Assembly (NCBI GenBank): GCA_026119935.1
Contig: JALRMH010000001.1
Span: 434,001 to 498,000, forward strand
Direction of reading: 5' to 3'
Length of the DNA stretch: 64,000 bases
DNA from: Endothia cerciana
Taxonomy: Eukaryota; Ascomycota; Sordariomycetes; Diaporthales; Cryphonectriaceae
How positions within the stretch are numbered: position 1 is the stretch's first letter; every line of letters starts with the position of its first letter. The translations under genes and the position numbers were made by a program. Of this stretch, positions 42,851 through 52,807 are shown one piece after another. Below the pieces are notes generated by a model. The model did not search any database and was not told where the DNA came from. It worked only from the letters and a program-made list of their open reading frames with translations.

Positions 42851-45838
42851 ATGGACCGCGACAGAGATCCCAAGCGGCGGAGGCTGGACTTCAACCCCTT
42901 ACGGTCTGACGACCGCTGGGGCGACGTGCCAAACCGAAAGAATGGTTCTCACCTCGCAAACGTGCGCTTCTCATCTGGGCGGTCAACACCTCGCAGCAAC
43001 AACCACAGCCTCTCCACGCCCGAGCCGCCCTCCAACGCCAACGACGTCAACCCTCAAGATGAAGACGACACCGCACTCGATCGCGACTGGTACGCCGGCG
43101 ACGAGCTCGGGCACACCATGGGCGACGAGTCGCACAACCCCTTCGGCGCCTACGACAGCAGCTGGGTCGAGAGCCAGGAGCAGGAGCGTGCCATGGTCGA
43201 GAAGCGGGTCGGCCGCTTCGATAGGCAGAGCGCGAAGCAGGCACAGAAGCAGAAGGACATAGATGCATGGGAGACGAACCGCATGTTGAGCTCTGGTGTG
43301 GCGCAGAGGCGTGGTCAGGAGTTTGAGGATGATGAGGACTCCATGCGTGTGCATTTGCTCGTGCACGAGCTAAGGCCGCCGTTCTTGGATGGGCGAACGA
43401 TTTTCACGAAGCAGCTGGATCCGGTGCCTGCGGTGCGAGACTACCAGAGCGATATGGCCGTGTTCAGCCGAAAGGGAAGCAGGGTTGTGAAGGAAAGGAG
43501 ACAACAGCGGGAGAGGCAGAAGCAGGCACAGGAGGCCACTAACCTCGCCGGCACAACATTAGGAAATGTGATGGGCGTCAAGAACGAAGAGGACACGGAT
43601 AGTGCGCTGCCTATCCCGAAGGAAGACGAAAACAAGGTCGAACCTCAATCACACAAGTTTAGCGAGGTCATGAAGAAGAATGACGGCGCGAGCAACTTCA
43701 GTCAAAGCAAGACGCTGAGGGAGCAGCGAGAATTTTTACCGGCGTTTGCAGTTCGAGAAGACCTCCTCCGTGTTATCAGGGATAACCAGGTGATCATCGT
43801 CGTTGGTGAGACAGGTTCTGGAAAGACAACGCAGCTTACGCAATTTTTATACGAAGACGGCTACGGCAACCGAGGAAACATCGCCTGTACTCAGCCCAGG
43901 CGAGTGGCCGCAATGAGCGTTGCCAAGCGTGTCAGTGAGGAGATGGAGTGCCAGCTGGGCAGTACGGTTGGGTATGCGATCCGTTTCGAGGATTGCACAA
44001 GCGAGCAGACCGTCATCAAATATATGACCGATGGTATTCTTCTGCGAGAATCGCTGAATGAGCCAGACTTGGACCGCTACTCGTGCGTCATCATGGACGA
44101 GGCACACGAGAGAGCGTTGAACACGGACGTACTCATGGGCCTCTTCAAGAAGATTCTGCAGAGGCGTCGGGATCTCAAGCTCATTGTCACCTCCGCGACG
44201 ATGAACTCGAAACGATTTTCGGAATTCTTCGGAGGTGCTCCTGAGTTCATCATACCTGGCCGAACCTTTCCAGTCGATGTCATGTTTTCTCGGTCGCCGG
44301 TCGAGGACTATGTTGATCAAGCTGTCCAGCAAGTGCTGCAGATACACGTCTCCCAGGGCAAAGGAGACATTCTTGTCTTCATGACCGGCCAGGAAGACAT
44401 CGAGTGCACTTGTGAGCTGATTCAAGAGCGGCTCAATCTACTCAAGGATCCACCAAAGCTCAGTATTCTGCCCATCTACAGTCAGATGCCTGCAGACCTG
44501 CAGGCTAAGATTTTTGATCGAGCAGCGCCTGGCGTGCGCAAGTGCATCGTGGCTACGAACATCGCAGAAACCAGTCTCACGGTCGACGGCATCATGTTCG
44601 TGGTTGATGCCGGGTACTCCAAGCTCAAGGTATACAATCCGAGAATGGGTATGGATACCTTGCAAATCACACCCATTTCGCAGGCGAACGCTGGACAGAG
44701 GTCAGGCCGTGCAGGACGAACTGGGCCCGGCAAGGCGTACAGACTCTTCACAGAAAAGGCCTACCAAGATGAGCTGTACATCGCGACCATCCCTGAAATC
44801 CAGAGAACAAATTTGGCCAACACAGTCCTGCTCATTAAGTCTCTGGGAGTCAAGGATCTGCTGGACTTCGACTTCATGGACCCGCCACCGCAAGAGACCA
44901 TCACGACCTCACTATTCGATCTGTGGGCGCTCGGGGCTCTAGACAACGTTGGCGAGCTGACCGACCTCGGCAGCAAGATGAACGCCTTTCCTATGGATCC
45001 GTCTTTGGCGAAGCTTCTTATCATGTCTGTGGAGTACGGCTGCAGCGAAGAAATGCTGACAATCGTTGCAATGCTTTCCGTTCCCAACGTCTTTTTTCGG
45101 CCGAAAGAACGACAAGAGGAATCGGATGCCGCGCGAGAGAAGTTCTTCGTCCCGGAATCAGACCATCTCACTTACTTACACGTCTACTCTCAGTGGAAAG
45201 CCAACGGCTATTCTGACAGGTGGTGCACGCAGCACTTCTTGCATTCCAAATCCCTACGCCGCGCTAAAGAAGTCCGCGACCAACTCCTCGACATCATGCG
45301 CATGCAGAAGATGGAGATGGTCTCCTGCGGCACCGACTGGGACGTCATCCGGAAGTGCATCTGCTCAGGCTACTACCACCAGGCCGCGAAAGTCAAGGGC
45401 ATTGGCGAGTACATCAATCTGCGCACTTCTGTCACAGTCCAGCTGCACCCGACGAGCGCCCTCTACGGCCTGGGCTTCCTACCGGATTACGTGGTCTATC
45501 ATGAGCTGATCTTGACGTCCAAGGAGTACATGTCGACTGTGACGAGTGTCGACCCGCGCTGGCTGGCGGAGCTGGGTGGCGTGTTCTATTCGGTCAAGGA
45601 GAAGGGCTACTCAGCCAGGGACAAGAGGATCATTGAGACGGAGTTCAATCGCAAAATGGAGATCGAGGCGCAGATGGCGGAAGACAAAAAGAGGCAGGAA
45701 GAGAAGTTGGCGGAAGAGGACAAGGCTCAGACAGGGGGGGGGGCGAATGGCGCCGGTGTCAAGAAGAAGATCGTCACTTCAGGCGCAGTCAAGAAACCCG
45801 TAATAAAAAGGAGGGGAGGTGGGATGGCATTTCGGTAG
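42851..45838 (+). CDS. PRP16: Pre-mRNA-splicing DEAH-box helicase PRP16
   Basis: An intronless 995-residue frame. The N-terminal half carries the PRP16/DHX38-specific DRDWYAGDELGH...DESHNPFG region and charged stretches. The helicase core shows GETGSGKTTQ (Walker A, about 319), ACTQPRRVAAMSVAKRV (Ia), DEAH (about 415), SAT (about 447), NIAETSLTVDG (V) and QRSGRAGRTGPG (VI, about 615), followed by the winged-helix, ratchet and OB-fold domains typical of DEAH splicing helicases. PRP16 remodels the spliceosome between the two catalytic steps. The absence of introns in so long a gene here is notable but not unusual for this family. Its stop is 58 bp from the convergent GST gene. Confidence 0.95.
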   Translation: MDRDRDPKRRRLDFNPLRSDDRWGDVPNRKNGSHLANVRFSSGRSTPRSNNHSLSTPEPPSNANDVNPQDEDDTALDRDWYAGDELGHTMGDESHNPFGAYDSSWVESQEQERAMVEKRVGRFDRQSAKQAQKQKDIDAWETNRMLSSGVAQRRGQEFEDDEDSMRVHLLVHELRPPFLDGRTIFTKQLDPVPAVRDYQSDMAVFSRKGSRVVKERRQQRERQKQAQEATNLAGTTLGNVMGVKNEEDTDSALPIPKEDENKVEPQSHKFSEVMKKNDGASNFSQSKTLREQREFLPAFAVREDLLRVIRDNQVIIVVGETGSGKTTQLTQFLYEDGYGNRGNIACTQPRRVAAMSVAKRVSEEMECQLGSTVGYAIRFEDCTSEQTVIKYMTDGILLRESLNEPDLDRYSCVIMDEAHERALNTDVLMGLFKKILQRRRDLKLIVTSATMNSKRFSEFFGGAPEFIIPGRTFPVDVMFSRSPVEDYVDQAVQQVLQIHVSQGKGDILVFMTGQEDIECTCELIQERLNLLKDPPKLSILPIYSQMPADLQAKIFDRAAPGVRKCIVATNIAETSLTVDGIMFVVDAGYSKLKVYNPRMGMDTLQITPISQANAGQRSGRAGRTGPGKAYRLFTEKAYQDELYIATIPEIQRTNLANTVLLIKSLGVKDLLDFDFMDPPPQETITTSLFDLWALGALDNVGELTDLGSKMNAFPMDPSLAKLLIMSVEYGCSEEMLTIVAMLSVPNVFFRPKERQEESDAAREKFFVPESDHLTYLHVYSQWKANGYSDRWCTQHFLHSKSLRRAKEVRDQLLDIMRMQKMEMVSCGTDWDVIRKCICSGYYHQAAKVKGIGEYINLRTSVTVQLHPTSALYGLGFLPDYVVYHELILTSKEYMSTVTSVDPRWLAELGGVFYSVKEKGYSARDKRIIETEFNRKMEIEAQMAEDKKRQEEKLAEEDKAQTGGGANGAGVKKKIVTSGAVKKPVIKRRGGGMAFR

Positions 45839-45896
45839 AGTTCTCTGTGCAGGCGAATCGAAATGTGTTTTAGCTTAGTCTGGAGCATATGGCTCC

Positions 45897-46894
45897 TCAA
45901 AGTCTCCCATCCATGCCCGCGAACGTCTTGCTCTGGCCTTCCTCCTCAATAGCCGCCTTCACATTTTCCAGTCGCAATACAGTCGTGACGACCTCCTCAA
46001 ACTTTGGGTACCGTCCGAAATCGACGTCCAGGGTTCTGTGTCCCCAAGCATAAAACACTACCAAGTAGAAATCAACAACGGTCAGCTTCCCACCAACCGC
46101 GTGGCCGTCGCCCGCCAGCCTCGACTCGATCCGCTCATAGCATTCAAGAACCTTGCCCCGACCGGTCTCCTTGATGATGTTTAACACGTCATCGCCGATG
46201 CTGTCGAGGCGCGACGCAAAGAAACGAGCTGGACGAAACACCATGTTGTAGGCTTGGCCGTGTAGTGTCCCGCTCAACCACGTCATCCATTCCTGGACTC
46301 GGGCTTCGCCTAGGGCTGCAGACGGGATGTCAGCTTGGGTTGGCGCGCCTGGCGGTATCGACTGCTACAGCCGCCTTGAGAAGAGGCTTTCTCCGGGTTC
46401 CTTGTGGCACGTCCTTATGCGAGCAAGTCCCACGAGCGTGGGCTGGGCTGACTGGAAAACGACCTACCGGACTCTGGAATGAGCTCCCTCTCTGGCACCA
46501 GCCTGGAGATGTAAGTAGCAATGGCTGGCAGCTCAGTGATGACCGTCTCGCCCGGAGTGACCTCACCGGGGCTGGTCAAACCCTTCACGCCGTCCGGGGT
46601 GATCTTGAGGGCCGGCACATATGCACTGGGATGGATGGCACGGTACCGGGCGTTGCCGAAGGAGCCGTCGGCGGCCTCTGTGAGGAGTGGTGTCAATCCT
46701 GGGCCAGACGCCGTCTCTCTGGTTAAGAGACCAACTGTGTTGAAGAAAGGGATACAAATGCAGACTCACCAGCACCCATCCGGCCCCTCCTTGAGAAGCA
46801 CAGAGCTGAATGGAATACCGACATGGCGGAGGAGCATGTGTATCGCCATGGAGCAGGCGCCCGAAGCGTGATAGAGAGTGAGATGGGGAGCCAT
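45897..46894 (-). CDS. Glutathione S-transferase (first splice junction does not close)
   Basis: Exon 1 46894-46770 encodes MAPHLTLYHASGACSMA...KEGPDGC (thioredoxin-like half with a possible catalytic Ser/Cys). Exon 2 about 46677-46468 encodes EAADGSFGNARYRAIHPSAYVPAL...TVITELPAIATYI, including the cis-Pro VPAL and glutathione-binding ELPAI. Exon 3 46315-45897 encodes LGEARVQEWMTWLSG... (helical C-domain). Exons 2 and 3 join perfectly (GTAGGT...CTGCAG). Exons 1 and 2 do not: with the canonical GTGAGT donor every nearby AG gives a stop or the wrong frame (exon lengths sum to one base over a codon multiple). A one-base error in the assembly, an unusual splice site or a pseudogene are all possible. 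Function by family: conjugation of glutathione to electrophiles. Confidence 0.78.
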
Positions 46895-49800
46895 GTCGGC
46901 TGTTTGAGTAGAATGGTTTTTTGGTTGTTTTTTGGGGTTTTTTTTTTCTCTCTCCGGTGATCCAGGACTGCTTAACAACTATGCGCAATACCTGATATGG
47001 AGGACCGGACCGTCTAGGTAGAGGAGTATTACTGACTACACACACAACTCTCCTTCGAAGATTTCCAATATATACTAGACGACAATACCTTTTCCAGCCT
47101 CACACCGAGAATGATCTCGATGATTGTCCGCGTAAATGTCCACCAGAGCACTTCGTGGATTTGTAATCCGGCGCAACAGGATGGCCACGTTTGTCAGCGC
47201 AACGCAGCTCCTCGCAAGGTGTGCACAGGTGCTTTGCCGTACAGCAGCTTCTTGTGCAGCCACGATCGCGTCGTGTCGCACACTTGAGCCAGTTGGGTGT
47301 TCATTTGTGATCTTGACTCAGGTTGTTCGGCCGAATGTGATACGAGTCTTTCTGCGGTCGTCTCGCTCACCCGCATGCATGACGGGACGAGTCACCAGCT
47401 GCTATGTAGAGATTCAAGCTTGTCCCAGGAGAATCGAGCATTGATCTACCGCCGATAGGTCGGGCTGGACGCGAAACATTGTAGTCAACCATGTATCTTC
47501 AACTTGCTGTCCCCGCCAGACTCGTAGAACTCTGTTGACGTGGTCTCATTCGCAGTCCCTACATATGCACTTGGTATAGTAGGTCGCCTTGGCTCTTTCC
47601 GGGCACGGTTTTTAGATTGCAACTGGACGAGCAGTGTGTGGTTGATCTACACAGACTTGAGTATGACAGCAAGAGACGCCCCCAGCAAACTCTTTGGCAT
47701 TTGAGCAGCATATGGCAACTACTATAGCGAATCTGCCGATGAAGTGGAGTATATGAAATACAGCTCTTTGTGCACAGGGCCTGCTGGACTAAGCGCATGA
47801 AAAGCCAGCAGTCAAAACAACCTATCATCTGATAAACGACTCGAAGGTTGCAACCTTGTCGAGAAGGGACGGAGAAGGTTATGGGGTTTGCCGTCACAGC
47901 TGGTAGTATCAGCAGTGAAGCGCTTTGAATAGCAAAAGCTTAGTCCACTCAAGCATTTCGTCGAAGCATCTGTTGGGTATTGATCTGCCGCGTCTGTGTT
48001 GATCTGGGGATTGTAACGACTTGGCACCAGCGACCCTGCAAGATTTGTATCGTCACGCGGGATGCCCGCACCCGCCAAACAACCATGCTGTGTGAGAAGA
48101 AGGGTTGCCTCATTCGTGCTGTTCTGCGCTGCAGGCCTGCCAGATCAGGCCTTAGGGGTATCTCCAAGCTCCACGAATGCCGGATGAATCTGCAACAAAC
48201 CTTGGGGCTGATCTTCAGCATGTCGCCTGCAGGGAGACGGGTTCAACTTCTTTGAAGCGAAGATCGCCGACAGAGCGTACCCAGGAAGTCAGAACCTGGT
48301 CGGAAACGGCTCTCACCCTCCCGGCGCTGGGCATAATTACAGCGCGTTGCATCCCCGCTCGGATGTCTGCAGTGAACTCCACGGATGAGCTGGACAATCT
48401 CGCTTGCTGCGAACACGTGGCACAGACGCCTCGGTGTGGAATGATGAGTACGCCAATCCCCCACACACAAGATGGCCGCCTGCACGGCCGTCAATATCGA
48501 TTTCGCTATCGGGCTGGCAGGTGTGACGGTGGCAGTATGAAGACCTGAGAAACAACTGTCAGTGGTGTGTTTGCATTGAAAGGCCCGAGCGCCGGACTCT
48601 GAAACGGCGCGCTGTTGGCGGAGCTGGGCCCGGGGTTTGATGGCTTGATGGGTTTGATGGGTTTGATGGCTTGATGGGTTTGATGGTTGGTTGGCTCTCG
48701 ATCCGTCCAAACCGATATCTGCCAATAGCGTACCCTGTCTGCCGCCGTCCGTTTCATGGGCTGCAGGTACAAGCGCAGGAATCCCAGAAACAAACGAGCA
48801 GCTCCCTTGCCGATCGTGCTGTGGCTCCACCTTGATGCGCGAAGCTCCTGGCGAATGGCCTGCAGAAGGTGCGAAGACGGCTGTCCATAAAAATCCCGTG
48901 GGGGATCCCGGGAGCTGTGTCTTCTTTGGCTACCGAAGGCCGGGCGCGTTCGTGCTCGATGCACGGTAGAGGCGTCAATGGGTCCTGGCGGCCTCGGCTG
49001 CCGGGAGATATACGAGTGCTTGCGCCTTGAGGAGGGGCCAGTGATGGCGATCCTGAGGTTTTGCCCTGCACCTGTAGCCATTCTGGTAGGCCCAGGCGGT
49101 ATGGCAGTGTGCAACGAACCATGGTCTTGGCCGCCTCGACCACCGACCAGCAGGCCGAGCCGTACTGTGTTATGGTGCGTATATACATAGTAGAGTAGCG
49201 ATGGTGGGTCAGCAGCAGTAGACAAGAACGAGTCACCTGGCCGCGAGGCGTGGCCCACCACCCCGCCGGAAGATACTCGATAGGGTTGCAATAAGCCGCC
49301 CCTTAGTGCCGTGTGCTGGCTCCACCTATGTACGCTATCGGGCCATTACTAGTACCATAGTACGTCCGTACTGTAGTATGTGTTCGATTCCGGACCAGGC
49401 CACACGACAGCAAGAACTGCGGGTCGCGGCCAAAGGTGATGGAGGGTAGGCTGATGCATACAGAGCATGCATACAGTGCCACATAGCACGCAGCGGCTGC
49501 ATGGCTGAGAGGGAAAAAGAAAAAGGGGGGGGGGGGAACAGGGGAAGACGAGTTCAGAGGCCGCGCCGGGGCTGGCGATCAGTTCGGGGGAGGGCCTTCG
49601 ACGCCCTGGTTTTGACCGCGTGTTAGATGTTCTGGGGATAAATGCGAATCCGAATGGGTCGGATAACCTCAGCTTGGTGTCTCGAAGGGCAGAATTTTGC
49701 TTTTAGGCGCAGGGAGGACAAAGATGCAAAGAGGAAATCTGAACCACGCATGGCAAACCGTTGTTTCCTAGGCAGGGTGGCAGGATGGAGGGAGGAGGGT

Positions 49801-50491
49801 GGCGGCACACTACCCCTTGTTCCTGCGCTAGGTGATCTGCCTCTTCAACCCCGCCCAATCAATGGCCACGCCTGATGAAGTCTGGCAGGGGTCTGGCTCC
49901 AGCCTGGGGGGTCAGTGCACCCCAAGACGGACAGAGGACAGGGTGGGAAGATGGCGGGAGACGGATGGGATGCTCGCTGGACCTTCAAAGTTTTTCTAGT
50001 CTTTATTGTAACTTTTTTTTTTTTTTTTTGTTTCTCAGTCAAATTTTTCCTTCTCCCCCCCACCTTGGTCGGGGCTAAAGTGAGGCCATGGGAAAAGCTC
50101 GGTCCGATAGGGAAAGTCGCTCACTGAGCCTGTTGGGCTTGTGGCTCCCTGAAGGGCAGAACATTGCAGTCGATGGCAGGCTTGCTAGGGTACTACATAG
50201 TATGTACTGGGTGGTACCCGTACCCCCGGCCTCAAGTCCTGAGGACCTGGGGTCCTCATATATACTGGCGCGTGGGCGGGTGTTCTATGGACCCCAGGCG
50301 GTCCAGGCGCTGGGTCCGGTTTACCTTGGATCCGAAAAAAGGAGAGTGCCACCGGTGGGACCCAAAAACCACATCCACCTTTGATCTCCCTCAGAGTCTT
50401 GACTTTTAATTACTCCCACGTCCCTCCCCCGGATCTCCATCCTTCTATCGTTTACCAAATATTTTCCTCCCGGCCAGTCCTTACTTAGATG
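46895..50491. other. 3.6 kb gene-poor region
   Basis: No supportable gene on either strand. It contains the TTTGATGGG repeat at 48635-48688, TA palindromic patches (49170-49185, 49349-49383, 50190-50208) and G runs (49526-49538). Confidence 0.5.
48635..48688. repeat. Tandem GTTTGATGG/CTTGATGG repeat
   Basis: Five to six units of GTTTGATGG alternating with CTTGATGG over about 54 bp. Confidence 0.85.
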
Positions 50492-51790
50492 ATCAAGCCG
50501 TCATTCATCGTGCGCTCCGTGTCACGGTGTTTTGTGTGTTCGCTTTGCGGTGTTCACCACAACAGAACGGCCCGGCTCGACTTAACTTCTCGCAGGATTT
50601 CGAGAACGACCTTCCTTTCACAGAAAACCAGGACTCAGAAGCCATCCTACCGGCCATTTACCTGCCCACATCGCTCCTTCGAGCCTAGGTGACCTGCCTG
50701 CAACTCCTTGACCCTGACCAACTGAACCTCCAAAAAAAAAAAAAAAAGAGAAAAAAAGGGACGACCAAAATAACCTGGCACCAGAGGTCTGGCCGGAAAG
50801 TCGATCTCGTCACTGCTTGGTATTGTACTGCCCGAGGAACTGCTAGTTGTTGAGACGGAAGGAAACACTCCTGCGTGGTCCCGCCAAGGTGACCGACCTC
50901 GATACGCCTCTCGCATCCAGGCAGTTACACTTGACGGCCTTTCCCTCATCTACAGACGGCTTTCGATCTCTACCAAGCACTCTTGAGGTGTGCGTTCAGG
51001 ACTAGTCGCCTGAGATCAGTCATTTCTTTCACTTCACTTTGACCTCACCATCTTCACGCCACCAGCCCACAAAGGTCGCCTCGCTACGCCCGAGGACTTT
51101 CGCCCATTTCTTACAAAAAAGGACTGGATTCCAACACACGACAGACACCCATCACTTTCACGATCACCCTTTGGCATCGGTCCCTCTGATCCCTGTGACA
51201 AAGGCTCCGCCGACGTTCTGATCTGTCTTCTCTCCCACCTCTCGGGCAGTGACGCAGTCTCGTTCATCTCAGACTCCCTCACACCAACTTAATCGACCAT
51301 CCACCAGCAGCTCATTGACTTGGCGGCAAGGCACGCCACCTGCCTATTTACTTGTCTGAGCTCTGAGTCTTGTGTCCTACCTGGGAAGGTCATCTGCATC
51401 TGCGATTCCCGGCAGGCGGGTTTGGAAAGACAGCACACCCAATCACGACATCTCATCGGTTCAACCTGTCAGAAGGTGCAGTCCTACCCACCAAGTCACC
51501 ACTGCCTTATCAGTCGGCAACAATTAGGCGACGAGTTCACAGACGTTCTCACCCTGTGACTTTGACTTTCTCTGTCGAGACATCGCACGTCATTCGTGTC
51601 GCCTTTAGGACACTCATTTGTAGGGACCCGTCACTTGCACCTCACCCCACCTCACCTCACCTTCGAACCGAGCTGCATCGACCTGCATATCTCGTCTGGG
51701 AGGACCCTTTTCAGTTCAAATTTCAACTTCAGCCTCATTCAAACCCCCAACCTCGCTCTCAGCACATCACATCACATCGAGCCAGCAAAG
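50492..51790 (+). promoter_or_regulatory. ATG-free 1.3 kb leader upstream of the CRIB-like gene
   Basis: From 50492 to the start codon at 51791 I find no ATG on the plus strand in any frame, while its complement CAT is frequent. By chance about 20 ATGs would be expected in 1.3 kb. The DNA is C/T-rich with a CACATCACATCACATCG run just before the start. This strongly suggests a very long transcribed 5' leader kept free of upstream start codons. The nearest upstream ATG is at 50489, which may lie at or before the transcription start. Confidence 0.65.
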
Positions 51791-52807
51791 ATGTCCTTAG
51801 CCAGAGCGTTTACCACCCGCCGGGCCAAGGTCTTCGGGGGCGATGGAGAGGGTAGGCCGGCTAGGAGCAACACCGTCCGTACCAAGATATCAGGCCCAGT
51901 GGAGTTGGTTCACACAACCAATATGCTCTCCTACAACGCCCCAGATATCCGCAAGGGCCCCAAGATCTCGGCACCAACGGAGCTGATCCACACCACCAAC
52001 ATGCTATCTTACGACGCCCCGGATATCCACAAGGAGCCGAAGACCGCCGCATCCTACTCATCCATGTCGACGCTTCGCTCCGACGGCGACTCGGACCACA
52101 GCCCAACCGCAGCGTCTTCACCGCCAACCAGTCCGGATTCAGCCTTCCCCCGCGGCGGTGAGCAGCACGACGATGATAAATCCCCCGTCGCCCCCGAGGT
52201 GAACCATCTTTCATGTTACTTCACTCTTCCCGGCCAACCTTCGACTGCAAATGCGCCAGCTGTGCCTTCGATTCCCAAGCGAGCGCCGTCTCACAACAAG
52301 AGATCCTACGAGCCTCTGAGCCGAAGGACGGAGTCGCTCAGCCGGAAGGCGTCTGTGCCAGACCGACTTGGCCGCAAGCTCTCGATCTCCAGGCTGTCAG
52401 AACAATCCAGTCGGTCCGCTTCTTCCAAGACCAGCGGCACATTCTCCCGCGCGTCATCAGCCTCAACGAATACTACGGCTAGCAGCCCTCATTCCAGCGG
52501 CGCCTACCACACGCACAAGACCTCGGCCAAGATGCCTCCACCAGTCCCCGCCGCGTTAGCATCTTCTGCAGCTGCCAAGGAGCCTTTTGGACACGAACTG
52601 GCGCAGGTCACTGAGCTCGCCGAGGAGTTTGCCTCGAAGGCAGCCGACAAGAGTCGCGCTATCGCTACTCAGGAGGAAAAGGATCTCGCCGCCCGCGGCC
52701 TGCACAAGTTCAGCCCCGAGGAGTACGTTTCCGAGATCCAGGGCCTATTCAGCGCCTTCTTCGGCGATGTGAGGCATGTGAAGAATGTGGCCCCGCAGTG
52801 GATCTAG
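51791..52807 (+). CDS. Conserved fungal protein with two tandem CRIB-like motifs
   Basis: 338 residues, no intron. Start chosen at 51791, the first ATG after the long ATG-free leader. Two near-identical segments lie at about residues 33-80: ISGPVELVHTTNMLSYNAPD and ISAPTELIHTTNMLSYDAPD. Each begins with the ISxP...H spacing of a CRIB (Cdc42/Rac-binding) motif but lacks the second His-Val-Gly. The middle is Ser/Pro/Thr-rich, with a basic RRTESLSRKAS...RLGRKLSISRLSE region that could be phosphorylated. A conserved C-terminal helix pair (GHELAQVTELAEEFA..., RGLHKFSPEEYVSEIQGLFSAFF) recurs in Pezizomycotina proteins of unknown function. Small-GTPase binding is inference from the motif only. Confidence 0.82.
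   Translation: MSLARAFTTRRAKVFGGDGEGRPARSNTVRTKISGPVELVHTTNMLSYNAPDIRKGPKISAPTELIHTTNMLSYDAPDIHKEPKTAASYSSMSTLRSDGDSDHSPTAASSPPTSPDSAFPRGGEQHDDDKSPVAPEVNHLSCYFTLPGQPSTANAPAVPSIPKRAPSHNKRSYEPLSRRTESLSRKASVPDRLGRKLSISRLSEQSSRSASSKTSGTFSRASSASTNTTASSPHSSGAYHTHKTSAKMPPPVPAALASSAAAKEPFGHELAQVTELAEEFASKAADKSRAIATQEEKDLAARGLHKFSPEEYVSEIQGLFSAFFGDVRHVKNVAPQWI

Noticed and set aside
48243..49291. Overlapping minus-strand frames of 195 and 261 codons
   Set aside because: They read through the TTTGATGGG repeat as NQTHQ-type low complexity; no domain is present.
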